From positions 27,699,691-27,763,690 of the forward strand of contig NC_035161.2 in assembly GCF_001659605.2 (NCBI RefSeq): DNA of 64,000 bases, read 5' to 3'. The DNA is from Manihot esculenta. Its lineage: Eukaryota; Streptophyta; Magnoliopsida; Malpighiales; Euphorbiaceae. The notes beneath the pieces were generated by a model that was not told the origin of the DNA, made no database searches, and saw only the letters and a list, made by a program, of their open reading frames with translations. Position numbers and translations under genes: made by a program. Shown here piece by piece: positions 10,600-24,610 of the stretch. Position 1 is the stretch's first letter, and each line of letters opens with the position of its first letter.

Positions 10600-13200
10600 A
10601 ACATGTACTCTGTGATTAATTATATCAACAAACATTAGTGACCAATGCTTTCACACAGCAAATTAACGCCAATTTTAAAAACAAGGCAGAAGGAGTGGAA
10701 AAGAAAATACCATTGGTAATTAATTAATATTTCACATCACATAGATACTGTGGAGTCCCATGAGCAGATGTTGCTTTAGCTTTGGATAGAACACACACGT
10801 CAAAAGAGTTAGAGCACCCTGCTCCCTCTCTTTATAATTTTATGGATTTTTCTTTTTAAAACTACACTTGAAAATTGAAACCTATAATTAAAGCTTTAAG
10901 TAAATAAAATGTGAAAATTTTAATATGAAAAATCATTAATTAATCTATCAATTTCATAAAATATATTAAAATATTTTTAGCATTTTAAAAATCTACTAAT
11001 CAATCTCTATATTAATTATAACTATTAAATATTATATAAAAATTTAAAATATTTTTCATATAAAAAATTAATTATTAAATTTTTTATAAATTTAAAAGAT
11101 TAATTAATAAAGTTTTTTAAATTATAAAAATTAAATAATAAAATATTTAATGATTAAAATTAATAAAGTTACTAATTATTAGATTTTTTTATATTTTTTA
11201 AAAATTAAAAAAAAATTATATAAAAAAAATAATTATAACTATTAATGATTTTTCCTAAAATGTATTGCTGATAAACTCGTCAAACACAACGCCATTACCT
11301 CATCATCGTTCCACATTCCACTTTCTAATAATTCAATTTTTAATTTTTGAGTTCATACTAGCTCTAACTACCCCCATCAATCCATATATTCATGGAGCCC
11401 TCTTTTGAATATTTAGGTGTTGGGTCTCCACACATATCCATCTCTTTCTCCTTCAGACCACCCATCTGTTTTTTTTTTTTTTTCTACACAAATCTAAAAC
11501 ATAACTGCCATATAAACTTTAACTTCTGTTAAAAGTTTAAAACATGCTACTGCAATATACATAAATTTTATGAAAATGAAAATATAATTACTATTTTTTA
11601 TCAATAAACGGTCAGTAATTTTATTGATGATATTTCAAATTATTATAAATTTCGTCATTATTTTTTATTTTTTTTAGTGCTATAATATAGTTTTTTTAAT
11701 TAATAACATTTTAATTATTATGCATACTTGAATACATATGATTACTTTTTACCATCATGTACAAATAATATTAACATGTGTTATTAAAGTCTAGATTTAT
11801 TTTAGTGTATGTAACTTGATAAATAATTTTTTACATTGCAAGTGTTATCTACCATATTGTTTCTTCAGAAAATTCACATTGACACCAGCATGTAGATCAT
11901 GTTTGTGCAATTTGATAGAAAGTTGTTCTACATTACAATTGTTGATATCCTCTTTTTTTTTTCTTGCATAGATCATTTTTAATATTTTCTTCACGGCTCA
12001 AAATTATATCAAGTTTTTCAAGTCTCATTGGTACCTGTTATAAAAATAATTTGTTTAAATAAATTATGAGAAAAAAAGAAAAAAAATCTCATATTACAAG
12101 ATTTTTTTAGTATTTATTTTGTGACTTATATTAACTCAGATCGAGATTATCTTACGATAAATACATATATTCTTTTAGTCCAAACTGCTAGTCGGTTGCT
12201 TAGATATATATGTCTTAAAAGGCGCTTCCAACAGTCATAAATAGTTATTTTCGATATATTCATCTTTTCTCCCTTAAATCTTCAATCTGAATTTCTTTTG
12301 AAAAATCATAAAATTATTTTTTATGATTTTTTTTTATTTTGTTGTATTCTGAAAGAGTATTGTCACAACTATGTAATAAACGTAATGAGGGTAATTAACT
12401 CATGAAAGAATTAACTTCCGAAATAAAGTATTTTCCTTTACGCGTCAAAAATAGTTTATACACCCAATTATCTAATAATTTTCAAGTGTTAATCACGAAA
12501 TCGAAAGGCTATTTCAATTATGAATCAAGAGGCTATTTCAATTATGAATCAAGAATTTATAAAACTGGACTGATTTGATAGAATAAACTTTATTCATTAG
12601 AAAGACAATATATTCTTTTTTTTTTACTGCTGTAAAAATCTCATATATACTAAATCTTGATTCGTCTAATTTATCTGCATCAATATTTTAAAATACTAAT
12701 CAAGTTAAGGCACAACGTACTAAATAGAGAGAACATGAATTGATGCGTAGATAATACATTCTTGACAGTCTATCAAATATAAAAAAATTTAATTTTTATT
12801 AAGAGTATATATAAATATATATTTTTTTACCAAAATCGGTCCATGAGTATAGTAATTAGGTGGCATTATCTTCTAAAACAAGTAGCTGTATATATTTAAC
12901 ATCCAATAGAATACAGGGGCTTTTCCTTTGAATTAGTTTCAGAAGCAACAAAAACATAGGTAGCCTTAAATTTAATAATATTAATGAGAGTGAGAAAACA
13001 AAATGATAAATTATATAGTAAAAGGCAACAATAAATACTCGTATCCATCAATCAGTAAGCCAAAAAAAAAAATCTCAGTAACTAATATAAACATCAAATT
13101 CAACGGGCAAATAACCCGCATCAGTCTAATATGAGAGGACAGGCAAATTTCGCTTAAACTCTGTCCATACTCTATTACTCCATTGTCTTCACTGAAATAT
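10600..13200. other. AT-rich intergenic region
   Basis: No gene supported. Contains a 24-bp direct tandem duplication (AGGCTATTTCAATTATGAAT...) at about 12505-12550 and several poly-T tracts. Confidence 0.65.
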
Positions 13201-13204
13201 TACT

Positions 13205-13870
13205 CTTTTTTTTTTTTTCTCAAATAAGCAGTTTCGTTAATAAAAAGTCCTAAGCTCTAAACAACATAAACAGATCCGAAAGACCCAAAAAGAGTTACAA
13301 CAGGAAGCAGATCGAGCAGTACTAAAAACCTATCCCAAGGCCCAGAACCCTACCCAGCGAGCTTTAGCTAGGGACCCTAGCGAACACCAGGAATAAGATC
13401 CGGACAGAGGATCCGAAAAACTAGCAAGAAGCCGGAAAAATCAAAGAACCTTGTACCGCATAACATCACTTGGACCCCAAGCCATTGGGACATAACCATC
13501 GCCGACGAGGAAAAAGAACCCAACACTTCTCGGACATCAAAACCATGGTGTTGTATAAAAATACAACATGCAAACTAAATCAGCCACCAATAAGAAGAGA
13601 TGTGTTAAGTTTAGCAAGATCGGCAACAAACGACGAGGGAGAGAGCATATTCACTATTAAGAGGTTCGCGTATTGAATCAGCCACCAGGAAGACTAGGAT
13701 CTAGATCTCTACCTCTTGGTACAGCTTTCACAAAAAGAAGCGTTATGGCATAGTCCTGACTTTTGAGTAGTCGACCAAAGACCGAAGCAACCTAATTTGA
13801 GAAGTTGATTTTCCACCAGCAAAGCAACATGCACCAATAGACAAGGAGACACAAGAAAAAAGAATAACCA
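13205..13870 (-). mobile_element. LINE-like 3' fragment with poly-A tail
   Basis: Read on the minus strand, a roughly 650-bp GC-richer block ends in GACTTTTTATTAACGAAACT, then GCTTATTTGAG and an A-run (plus-strand T-run at 13205-13219). This is the typical end of plant LINEs. The short plus-strand ORF at 13470-13676 has no recognised motif. Target duplications were not found, so the left boundary is approximate. Confidence 0.5.
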
Positions 13871-13874
13871 AACT

Positions 13875-14331
13875 TTATATATATATGCATGGATGAAAAT
13901 AACATAATTTAAAAAATAAAACGGAGAAAGATTATATTTATTTCCACCAAATTATGAAAATTAGTATAACCAACAACAAATAATATAAATTATCCACTTT
14001 AATTTATTTTCAATAGCATACAACATTTATATACAAATAATGTTATGATTTTCTAAAAAACCCACTAGCTAGCATTCTGTTTTTAGACAATGGTCCAAAC
14101 GGGTCCCTATCTCTTACATAAGATTAGATTACAACGTATGCACCAAGAATAATGATGTCACATTTTAATAATTTTCTTGGGACTGTTCTTGACTTGATTG
14201 GTGAGAAACCTCTAAAGAACATAGGTTTTGCTACACATCAACCATATATACTTTGTTTCTGTACCATTTTCTTCCTCGTATTATATAACCTTAAAATTTT
14301 CTCACTACGTACGTAACATAAGTATATTAAC
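13875..14331. other. Spacer and 3' UTR of the MYB gene
   Basis: No ORF of note. The part nearest 14331 is presumably the 3' UTR of the minus-strand MYB gene. Confidence 0.5.
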
Positions 14332-16244
14332 CTAGTGCTTTTCTTCCATCTCCAATGAGTTCAGTGACTTAAATTCCAGGTTGTCGAAGCAATCAAACCC
14401 AAAATCATGGACTCCGAAGTCTTGGCAATCAAATAACCAGGTGCAATTATCTTCCCACAATGGATATGGATATGGATAACCCATTTCGCCATTTTTAGCA
14501 TCATCTGTTGCAGGAGGATTAATATTATTGTTCCATGATGCGTCAACTAGAGGAGGCTCATCCATCCACAAACTATTCAACAGCGTTTCGTCGTTGCAGA
14601 TACTATCTAATAGAGTCGATTCATCGGTGCAACAGTTTTCATGGGGTGAGCTTGAATTTTCCTCGGAGTTTACGATGCCATCATTTTCGTGCAAACTACT
14701 GTTGTTGGTGGTGCTGCCGGATTCCGGTAGAAGATTATCTGGCCGGGATGTGGATGAACTCTCCTCAGTCTTGGCCTCTTTGTGGAAGGGTTCATGTGTA
14801 ACTGGATCAATCCCCATCTTAAGAAGCTTTTTTTTTATGTGGGTGTTCCAGTGATTCTTGATCTCATTGTCTGTTCTTCCTGGCAACCTAGCAGCAATCT
14901 TGGACCACCTAAGTATATATAAAACAAATTCAAATGAATAACCAGACAAAGAATTGTAAGAAAATGCATATTCTTACTTGAATTTTAAGCAAACTGAAGA
15001 TAATATGAAAATTTATAATGGGAAAGCTAAAATCAACGTATGGCATCATTAAATCTACTATTTTCTACCAACTTTCAAAACTCTGACAAAACTTCTGATG
15101 GATCATCAGCCTGCTTGTTTGTTCAAAATTAAGTACATATAAGAAGAAAATGGTTTGAAATATTTTAATCATCGTTGAAAAAAAGATAATATCACAATCA
15201 TGTATAATCAGTCACATGATATTAGGTGCACCATCCCCTCAAATGCATTAAAAATTATACCATAGGTTGGTGATACCAACTACAATTCTTATATAGTTGG
15301 TATAGCAGCCCAATCACATGCAAACATAAGAATTATTTGAAAAATAAAGAAATCTGCTGGCAGTGAAAATCTGATTCTGGCAGTATTAATAAACTTACAG
15401 GGCATTTAATCTATATGTAAATATATGATTGGATTGCTATTCCAACTACAATTAGCAAACGCATCATTTCAAAATGCATTATCTTCTTCATGGAAACTTA
15501 ATTATTTTCACAGCAAAAAGATGTTTTATGGTCCAACTACACTTGTGGCAGCAGAGGACGTGTCCACGATGAACCACCCCCGCTAAACGCCATGGGATGG
15601 AAAACATTTACGATACAATCCGTATAATAATTTTATTATAATCTTTAATTACAGCGGATTTCAGATAACTCCTATAAATAATCAATACTCATTATTAAGG
15701 AATTTATGAATTATTAAAATGAAAATTGAAAAATAAATTTATGAATTATTAAGGATCATGGGATTAAAATGAGGGTGAGTTAATACAATTATTCAAAAAT
15801 ATGAGACCAAACAACCCATTCGTGGGTCCGCCTTCACCAAACATCTTCATTAATTTTTTTTTATTATTATTAAAAAAGCACCAAAAACATTAAAAAAATA
15901 ATAAATGTTTTGCATGCATGATTATCTCTCTGTAATAAGAATTAATATAGCAATGCATGAAATAAAAGAGATTTAATTAACCTATTGCCAAGACGAGCAT
16001 GAAGATCAATAACCAATTTTTCTTCTGCTTCAGTGAGAAGGCCTCTCTTCAAGTCAGGTCGAAGATAATTAGTCCAACGAAGACGGCAGCTCTTGCCGCA
16101 TCTCCGAAGGCCAGCAAGCTTAGGAACAGCTCTCCAACAGCACTGCCCATTTGTAAGAATGAAGTTGATGAGTTTCTTATCCTCTTCAGCCGTCCATGGC
16201 CCTTTCTTCACCCCAAGTTTATCACAGCAAGGTTGTCTCCCCAT
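14332..16244 (-). CDS. MYB85: R2R3-MYB transcription factor, MYB42/85 type
   Basis: Exons 16244-15982 and 14908-14332 (263 + 577 nt, 279 residues) with a 1073-bp GT-AG intron. The start MGRQPCCDK followed by GPWTAEED, then [24 protein letters not shown] and [16 protein letters not shown] motifs give a complete R2R3 DNA-binding domain (about residues 14-116). [16 protein letters not shown] just after R3 is the subgroup 8 signature. [18 protein letters not shown] fits MYB42/MYB85 better than MYB20/43. In Arabidopsis these factors act in the nucleus to promote lignin and secondary-wall genes. The C-terminus is acidic and Ser/Asn/Trp-rich (DEPPLVD, WLFDC), as for an activation domain. The usual first intron inside R2 is absent; only the R3 intron remains. 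The start is the first ATG before the conserved MGRQPCC. Confidence 0.93.
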
Positions 16245-16398
16245 ATCAAACACACATACAAAGGAAACACCGCCAGCAATATGATCGAGTTTGCGCACTA
16301 ATCGGCGTAAAAACTCGAAAGCCCACAGCCACCTTTGTATACAGTCCGATCGTCGCCGTAAAATAATTTGCACGAGTGTGTGTGTGTGTGTGTTGTGT

Positions 16399-16407
16399 AT
16401 ATATATA
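16399..16407 (-). promoter_or_regulatory. Probable TATA box of the MYB gene
   Basis: A TATATATA core on the minus strand lies about 155 bp upstream of the MYB start codon. A GT/CA microsatellite (16373-16393) lies between the two. Confidence 0.45.
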
Positions 16408-16409
16408 GA

Positions 16410-19400
16410 AAAACATGTGTGGATGGATGGAGAGAAGGGTCCACCATAGGTTTGCGAAAGGGACTTGGGAACTGAAGTGGCTTGTTAGGGTATGTTTGGA
16501 TACACAAATTTGAGTGACAAAAGAATGAAAGATGACTAAAGGACTCATGAGCTATAGGTGATTTGAAAAAAGAAAATTTTTTTTCCATTTTCCTACACAA
16601 GCCCTATTCCTCCTGATTGCACTCTTACTCAACCATTCCATCACCAATTTCGTCATCACCAAGTTTACGTGTCCTTATTGGGATGGTCTTTTATATCTTG
16701 TGGCTGATAAGTCAGATTTCTTAATTTGAATTTGCAACATGAACCCTAAGATTATTTACTGGTAATCAATCTCTCAGATATGGGTTTTTGAGAAATAATT
16801 TTCTGGCTTTGAATTGGAAGGAATATCAAAGACTATATGGTATGCTAGAAATGTGAAATTGGAGGAGAAAAGAAAAATCACATCATCGAAAGGGATAGAA
16901 ACGTAATAAAAGAAATTGTAATCCAAGGACATTTGAATTAAAGGACTTCAGATTGACATATGTTTTACCATTTGTTTTTTCATAGTGATATAAATTAATT
17001 TTTTTTATTTACTGTTATTAATATTTTTTTAATAAAATAGAAAATATGGTGAAATGAAATTGAAGTCGAAATTTTTCGAAATAGAATTATTCTACCAACT
17101 ATGCTGAATAGTGAAAAATAGTATAGGTGTAATGAATGAAAGAATAATATGATTCTACATTTGAAAATAATTAAAATTGTTTACTTAGGTCCTAAGACAA
17201 AATAGTACTAAGTGAAAATTGTCAAGAAACTCTCCTTGTTTTCCTTGGAGTATGCATTACATGTGTTGCTTCCCTCTCAAAGCCACAAGAGTGATTAACA
17301 ACTTGCCTAATCGCTACTTATCTTCTAAGTTCTATAATCATTCACCAAATGACGTTTTAAAGAAAGCAAAACAATCTCATTATTCATTCTTAATTTCTTT
17401 ATTAACCTTCCACATATATCACTAAAAAAAACTTAATAAAATTGGCATTAAAATTTGCGACTTGCAACTTTTTTATATCAAACTATTAGATTTGTCATTT
17501 ATAATATTTGGAGACATTTTCTTAACCAGAGAAAAAGAAATATTTTCTATTTTAAATCGGACTATTATTTTAATGTTATTATTGAAGAGATCTTTTCTTA
17601 ATTAGAATAAAAGAAATATTTTTTATTTTAGATCGAAATACTATTCTAATGTTATTAGTAAGCTAAGGTTAAAAATATAATATTATAAATAAAAATACTG
17701 TGATGAGGTTATTTGGTTCCGAGCTATTGTTACAGAAGGAAAAGGGTTTCGACTTGATATTAAAAAGGGGCATAGAATTCATAAGAATGAGTCCTTGTCC
17801 TAATAAGGGGGCTATTGGCTATATTGTTGAATACACCATTTATAGCATAACAAATATTAATTATTATTATAATAGTATGAAGAAATTAATTAATTTATTT
17901 AATAGTAGTAATTTAGTGTAGAGTTTAAACTGTAAGATGAGTATAGATTTTTGTATTGAGATATGGAGTCTAATAATATATTATAGATTATACATCATAC
18001 CGTACATTAAAATATGGAGTCTCGAAGCGAATTTGGAGTAGAACCTGAAATCTTTCGGATTTACTCAGATGCACTTACCATCAAATTAAGATTATAAGTG
18101 CCGAATTTTCTTAAAATTATTTTATTCTTTTTATTTTTTTCTAAACATATAAATATATAATATTTTTCTAATGTATTCTGATTAAAACCTAAAAATAAAA
18201 AATAAAAAATAAAAAATTATTATATGGATATAATTAAATTGGTGAACCAGTATTATTTATTTTTCATATTTATTTTTTAACTGTGTAATTATTCGATTCT
18301 TAAATTTATATTAGCTTAAATTATTAAAAAATAGTGTAATGTGGAAGCGATTAATTTGCATTATTTCGCAGTACAAGACACAAACAAAGTTTGTTTGTGA
18401 ATTATTAATACTATACTTAGCATATAAAATGTTAATTAATTTTCTCATAACCATATATTTATGGAAACCGGTACTTAATTATATATTTATAATTATTTTC
18501 TGCTAATTAAGCATATACTGATATCACTCATACACATGCGTGCACATCTTGGCAAAAGAGATTAGATCAGAGAGAGCATGATTAATTTATAGTTTTCATT
18601 TGATACGGACAATATACGTTTATATTAACACTGATACGCACCAATGCAAGCTACATGCCACGTGCGTAAAAGCTTCAACAAACATTCTGGATTTTTCGAT
18701 TCATGCACAGGGTCGTCTTTCAAGGTTTCTTGATTTTCCGAGGGACTTAAAGTCCATGCCAAGTTTTTAGTTCAGGTGGAATATGGAGGTTATCTAGAAC
18801 AAGCTTTGATGGTTCTGATCACGGAAACCAACAACGTCGTCCTCTCTTACACTTGTCTTCCCTGAGGGACTTCCATGTCCTTTGAGTTTTTGCAATCTTG
18901 CTGTCGAAATCTATAGGCAGGTTAGGGGTAGTTCATTGTCCAAGTTCTTGGGTTTTGACTTGTATCTCTATGCTTAGGTTATTGTAGTTCAATGTGGACC
19001 CTTTACCCTCTTCGGTATCACTTGTTTAGATTATAGAACATATTAAGAGAAAAAAATTAGAAAAAAAAGAAGACATAATACAGGAGTTAAGAGATCAAAC
19101 AAAAGAAGTTTTCTCAGCCTTATATTATTCACTAATTTATAGATTAATCCAATTCGTGAAGCTAAGTGATTGGCAGCCGCAATTCAACAATCATAACAGA
19201 TTCGGTCTGAATCTCGTCCTCAATTGCAGCTGCTATCCTCTAGCCAAGTGTTAAAATTCAAATGGGAAGTTTCAAATAACTTGTAAGGCACTGCACCCCT
19301 AATATTAAACTATTGAATTAATATTAATTTTTTCATATGTGTTTGATGATTAAGAAGCATGTTTAAGCATAAGGGAAAGGGATTTAAATTCTGGGTTATG

Positions 19401-20904
19401 AAGAAAAACACTTGGGATTTGCTCAAAATCTCCCAACAACAGAAATAATGCATAATCCACCACGTTTAAATTTTCTTTTTTCTTTTTTTATCAGAAAGTT
19501 GACGGATTAAAAGATTTCTTTCTTATAAACCCATCAAACTTTTGCATTTTTTTAGATGTAGAATTTAGTATAATTTATATATTTTTTAGATAGAGCGAGA
19601 GAGAGAGAAAGTTACGGTGGAACCCCATACTCATTGTGGTGAGGTAGCTGAGAATGAGTTTGCTTGTGTGGTTGGGTCTGTCTGGTATTAGGCTTAGCCA
19701 CAACTGTAGCAGTTGTGAGTTCATGATCACTTCAACCACCATTAGGGTTCCGGCTTCCATTTTCTATTCGATTCATCATATATCTAAATTAGCTAATTCA
19801 TTGGTATTAAAAATATTTTTTATTTTTATAGTTTTCCGAATAAAGGAAATGTTGTTGATAAAGGCTTCTTGTTCAAAAATAGATAGTGAATAATACACCA
19901 ATTGACTAACCATACCAAATCTTTTTTTTTTTAAAAAAAAAGAAAATTGAATTTTTTTTAAAAAAGTTAATAAGACTGTGAAGATTGGAAATAGAATTAT
20001 TAATTAATCTGTTATTTTAAACAAAATTAATTTTATAGCTCAAAAATATCCTTGCATATGAAAACTTAAATAAATAAATAAACTTAAATTTCCTTACCAT
20101 AATTTTTTTTCTTTATAAAGATATAATTAGTATATATTTTCGAAATTCATAGGAGTTCAATTTACATTAAAAAAAGAATTGTGTATGTATTGATATATTA
20201 TCCGCAGACAACGACAGGAAATGTATACCAAATTTTTTATTATTTTAAGTTTGATGTGTGAATTAATTTCAAAAAGTAGAGTTTGTTGATGAATTATTAT
20301 ATAATGAAAGTCAATCACCTCTTTATCTTAATTAACATTGATGAATGCAAATGAAATAAGAGAAATTTACTATCATGAGAAAGCTCAATAATCAATAACA
20401 ACTTAATTTTTTTAAAAAAATATATTAAAAAATAAGTTATTCTGTAATTTTAAAAAAATATTATTAACCGATGATTTAATTTTATAAAAACTGTATTAAT
20501 TAGTTTCTCTATTTTAGATTTTTTATAATATTTAACCATTAAAATAAATTAATAATTTTTAAAATATTAAAAATATTTTAATATATTTTTTAAAATTAAA
20601 AAATAAACTGATGAGTTTATTTATATTAATCAAATAATAATTTTTCATGAAATAATAATCCTAATAGATTGTATCTAGTCAATTATGCATGGGATAAGGT
20701 ATTATTAGGTTATTTTATTTTTAAAAATTAATTTATTATTCTTAAACTCAATTATATTTATATTTTGTAAAATCAAATGTTTTTTCAAAAAATATTTTAA
20801 ATTTTAATCAAAGACGTGGAATAATATAATAGTAAAAATTATAAAAACTAAATAATAAGAGAATTAAAATATAATGATTTTATAAACAAAGAAATACTTA
20901 ATTT
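16410..20904. other. Intergenic region upstream of MYB
   Basis: No gene supported. The block 18590-19240 has more normal composition, with a CACGTG G-box at about 18659, but no protein motif was recognised. A minus-strand ORF at 19575-19760 lies in another GC-richer patch; it has no recognised domain and could be a decayed fragment. The rest is AT-rich. Confidence 0.6.
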
Positions 20905-20909
20905 GTATT

Positions 20910-21044
20910 TGATAAATCTTTTTCTCCTCCTGCTCCATGATAGATCTGACTTTCTTCTTGGTCCATCAGATGGGTCTCTCAATATTCTATTTGATGAAAT
21001 GAACTGCAAAATAAGGAAAAACAGTCAGGGGTCTACCGGGGATG
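20910..21044 (+). repeat. Left terminal inverted repeat (135 bp)
   Basis: Aligns with the reverse complement of 25564-25698 with eight mismatches and no gaps. Most mismatches are transitions. Confidence 0.9.
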
Positions 21045-21344
21045 TCCCGGTGGAGACCCTCCGACGTTTAAGTCAGAAGCTATAAATTAGAGTAGTATAT
21101 TTAGGCAAGACTTGCAGAGAGAAAATAAAAATGGAGTCCAGCAATCAGAGGGAAGAAGAAGAGGAGAGACCCTTTTTGAAGCCATCCCCCCACGTCTATA
21201 GTGCTACCTGTCTGTGTCCTTCAGGTCCGTATGTACGGACATGTCATGTCCCTTTTCTACGCAGGCGGCCATTTAATTCACCCTGTCACGCATGCGAACA
21301 GGGTTGGTGAGTGATTGAGCCTACTCCCCTATTGGGCTTGTGCT

Positions 21345-22168
21345 TGTAACAGCCCGGAAACCGAACTGCCACCGGCACTAGGATCCAGATCGACTTAAGG
21401 TCGCCGGGACCCGTAGTAAGCCTGCTATCCTGTCTGTAGACCTGTGAACTCCCATACATGATCATACATTTTCTGTAAAACCATAAAACTTTTCTTTAGT
21501 CCAAGGCTTAACCTGTGCATGCACTCTCTCTGTGCTCTACTAATCCCTACTAGAGCTCCTCATGGCTCTAGGCGGATCAAGCTCATATAAACATACAACA
21601 ATAAAGAAACATACATAAACTGATCATGTGACTCCAAGGGATTACAAGTCTTATAAATCAAGCACCATTCTATACACTGTACATATACATTATCTCTGTC
21701 CAAATACATGTCCACACTAGCTATTACAAAACTCTGTACTCTTCCTGTACCCTGCTGAGTTCTCTCTGATCTCTGAACCTGCACAACTGAAGTTAGGAGA
21801 GAGGGATGAGCTACAATAGCCCAGTGAGTAGAATAGGCAAATACAGGTGATAAAACATGCTCTCATGGAATGCAACACATAATCACATAACCTCGGCCGG
21901 ACGGATCAAAACTCCCTCTATCTCATCTGGGGTACCTAAGTACCATTTGCCTGGTCCCCGTAGGGCTGTTCCAGGTCTTTATGCCTGGTCCTCGTAAGGC
22001 TGTTCCAGGTCTTTCCTCTGAGGGCTAATGAATCCTCACGAAGTCCGTGCCGTCTCACATAAGCAATGTACAAGGAGCAATGCCAAGTACAAGGATCAAT
22101 GCAATGCATCATCTTTGTGTACACTAATGCACTCACCCTAAAGCATATTCATGATGCATGAAGCATGA
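21345..22168 (-). repeat. Truncated 3' LTR of the nested element
   Basis: Matches 23264-24107 nearly base for base. A short segment between two CTCAT copies, present in the 5' LTR near 23505, is missing here. The homology stops where the gag sequence begins. Confidence 0.9.
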
Positions 22169-23079
22169 TCAACGCTCATCACCTCCGTCTGTCTCAACTG
22201 CTCAAACTCCACAACCTTTAGTTCCCTAGAACTGTCAGGAAAAGCCCATCCAGCAAATTCATTGGCGAACTCTTCCCATGTCATACTCTCAAGTCTCGGG
22301 TCCACATAGTTCTTGAACCATTCTCTAGCTTTCTTGCACTTTAACGTGAACCCTGCCATCTCAATGGCTCTACCATCATCTGCTCCCAACTCACTTGTTA
22401 TCATTCTGACTGCACTGAGATACTCAAAGGGATCATCTCCTGTATTGAATTTCGGAGCATCCAACTTTAAGTACTCGGTCATCTTCACCTTACTTCCCCC
22501 TGACGAACTGGGTTGCTGTGCTTCCACAACAGGGGCTACTGGTTCAGGAGGTGGTGGTGGAGGAACTGATTCCCTCACTTCAGGCTGTACTGGACTTGGA
22601 TGAACAGGTGGGGGTGGATACATGTGATAGGGTGGATAAAAGGAAGGATAGGGCATATATGGCATGTAGGGTGGATATGGGGCAAAACTGGAGTAATCCG
22701 ACGTGCCTCCCATCGGATACTCTGGGCCCTGTGGAAAGGGTGGATAGCCAAATCCCGAGGCCTGCATGCCTCCCTGGGACTCCCCCATACCTTCTTCTGA
22801 CCTTCCTATACCCATGCTTGCATCTCTACTCTGATCCTCTTCCCTCACACCTCTTTCTTCTACTGACCTTCCCCCTCTACTTACTCCTCTCCTGCTCTCG
22901 TCAGAAGACCTTCTAGGGTCTCGTGACGTTCCTTCCCTGCTTGACCTGTGAGATCTTGCCCTTGGCAAGGCAGGTGGACGAGCAGCTGTACCCTCACTTA
23001 CGGGTGGGACTCCTGTCAATCTCGCGGATCGACGAGTTCCTCGCATCTTCACTCTCTGGAACACAACATCACATAACAC
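22138..23079 (-). pseudogene. Truncated gypsy gag fused to LTR sequence
   Basis: Open frame of 313 codons; the likely native start is the Met of MRGTRRSARLTG, 11 codons in. Residues 15-120 are Arg/Ser/Glu-rich, 125-195 are Pro/Tyr-rich (repeated YPPY and MPYMPYP-like blocks), and about 197-300 form the Retrotrans_gag core with YLKLDAPKFNTGDDPFEYL, CKKAREWF and MTWEEFANEF. In a normal gag, MSVDEY and a zinc knuckle would follow. Here the frame breaks right after MSVD into LTR sequence and stops about ten codons later. The capsid core is thus nearly whole, but the nucleocapsid, protease and pol are absent. Confidence 0.88.
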
Positions 23080-23247
23080 ATCAGCAACACATCAAAAACA
23101 TGCACATGCATAACTCAGGGCATTGCACATCAGCATATAGACAGGACTGACATCCTATCCTAGTGGACATGTTTTCCTATGGTGCTTGACCTACTAAACT
23201 TCTCTATGAGCCCAACTCTCTCTATAGGTCCGACCATGTGAACCTAG

Positions 23248-23260
23248 GGCTCTGATACCA
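23248..23260 (-). promoter_or_regulatory. Primer-binding site for initiator tRNA-Met
   Basis: On the minus strand TGGTATCAGAGCC follows the LTR end after three bases. It is complementary to the 3' end of plant initiator methionine tRNA, the usual minus-strand primer of these elements. Confidence 0.9.
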
Positions 23261-24362
23261 ATCTGTAACAGCCCGGAAACCGAACTGCCACCGGCACTAG
23301 GATCCAGATCGACTTAAGGTCGCCGGGACCCGTAGTAAGCCTGCTATCCTGTCTGTAGACCTGTGAACTCCCATACATGATCATACATTTTCTGTAAAAC
23401 CATAAAACTTTTCTTTAGTCCAAGGCTTAACCTGTGCATGCACTCTCTCTGTGCTCTACTAATCCCTACTAGAGCTCCTCATGGCTCTAGGCGGATCAAG
23501 CTCATAATGTTAAGCCTGGTTTTACTCATAAACATACAACAATAAAGAAACATACATAAACTGATCATGTGACTCCAAGGGATTACAAGTCTTATAAATC
23601 AAGCACCATTCTATACACTGTACATATACATTATCTCTGTCCAAATACATGTCCACACTAGCTATTACAAAACTCTGTACTCTTCCTGTACCCTGCTGAG
23701 TTCTCTCTGATCTCTGAACCTGCACAACTGAAGTTAGGAGAGAGGGATGAGCTACAATAGCCCAGTGAGTAGAATAGGCAAATACAGGTGATAAAACATG
23801 CTCTCATGGAATGCAACACATAATCACATAACCTCGGCCGGACGGATCAAAACTCCCTCTATCTCATCTGGGGTACCTAAGTACCATTTGCCTGGTCCCC
23901 GTAGGGCTGTTCCAGGTCTTTATGCCTGGTCCTCGTAAGGCTGTTCCAGGTCTTTCCTCTGAGGGCTAATGAATCCTCACGAAGTCCGTGCCGTCTCACA
24001 TAAGCAATGTACAAGGAGCAATGCCAAGTACAAGGATCAATGCAATGCATCATCTTTGTGTACACTAATGCACTCACCCTAAAGCATATTCATGATGCAT
24101 GAAGCATGATAAAATATCAGTTTTCATATTAAAACATTAAGTTAAATTCCACTCACCTGTAGTTCTCTCTGAACTGACTCTGCAGGTTCTGACACTGAAC
24201 TCACTGCTGATGTCCCTGATTCCTCTGGTCCGTACCTACACAGGTGGACTCAAATGAGGGACTAAACTCACTCAAGAACATCTCTAAGAAACTCCCCAAA
24301 ACCCCTCTAAACAATCCTCAAACCATCACATAAAACATGCAAAAGGAAGCTGGACAGGGCAC

Positions 24363-24610
24363 TTTCGGCGGCAGGTTCGGCGGCCGAAACCCCACTCCAG
24401 AGACGAAACTCATGCATGTTCGGCGGCACCTTCGGCGGCCGAAGGTCTCGTCCAGAGACGAAACTCACATACTTTCGGCGGCCGAACTCCCTCTTTCGGC
24501 GGCCGAAAGTCCCTTTCTAAACCGAAAGCCTAGCTTTCGGGGGCAACCTTTGGCAGCCGAACTGCCTCCACAAAGGGTTCGGCGGCCGAACCTTCCTTCG
24601 GCGGCCGAAC
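24363..24610 (-). repeat. Second palindrome cluster in the nested LTR
   Basis: At least seven full or half copies of the TTCGGCGGCCGAA palindrome, in the same relative place as 1612-1860 of the first LTR. Confidence 0.85.

Noticed and set aside
16246..16600. Minus-strand ORFs upstream of MYB
   Set aside because: They lie in the promoter/5' UTR and microsatellite and end near the MYB start; composition is repeat-driven.
17700..17921. 73-codon plus-strand ORF
   Set aside because: No start context, no recognised motif, and an AT-rich C-terminal half; chance ORF.
22313..22916. Plus-strand ORFs opposite gag
   Set aside because: Shadows of the gag reading frame; no motifs and no start context.
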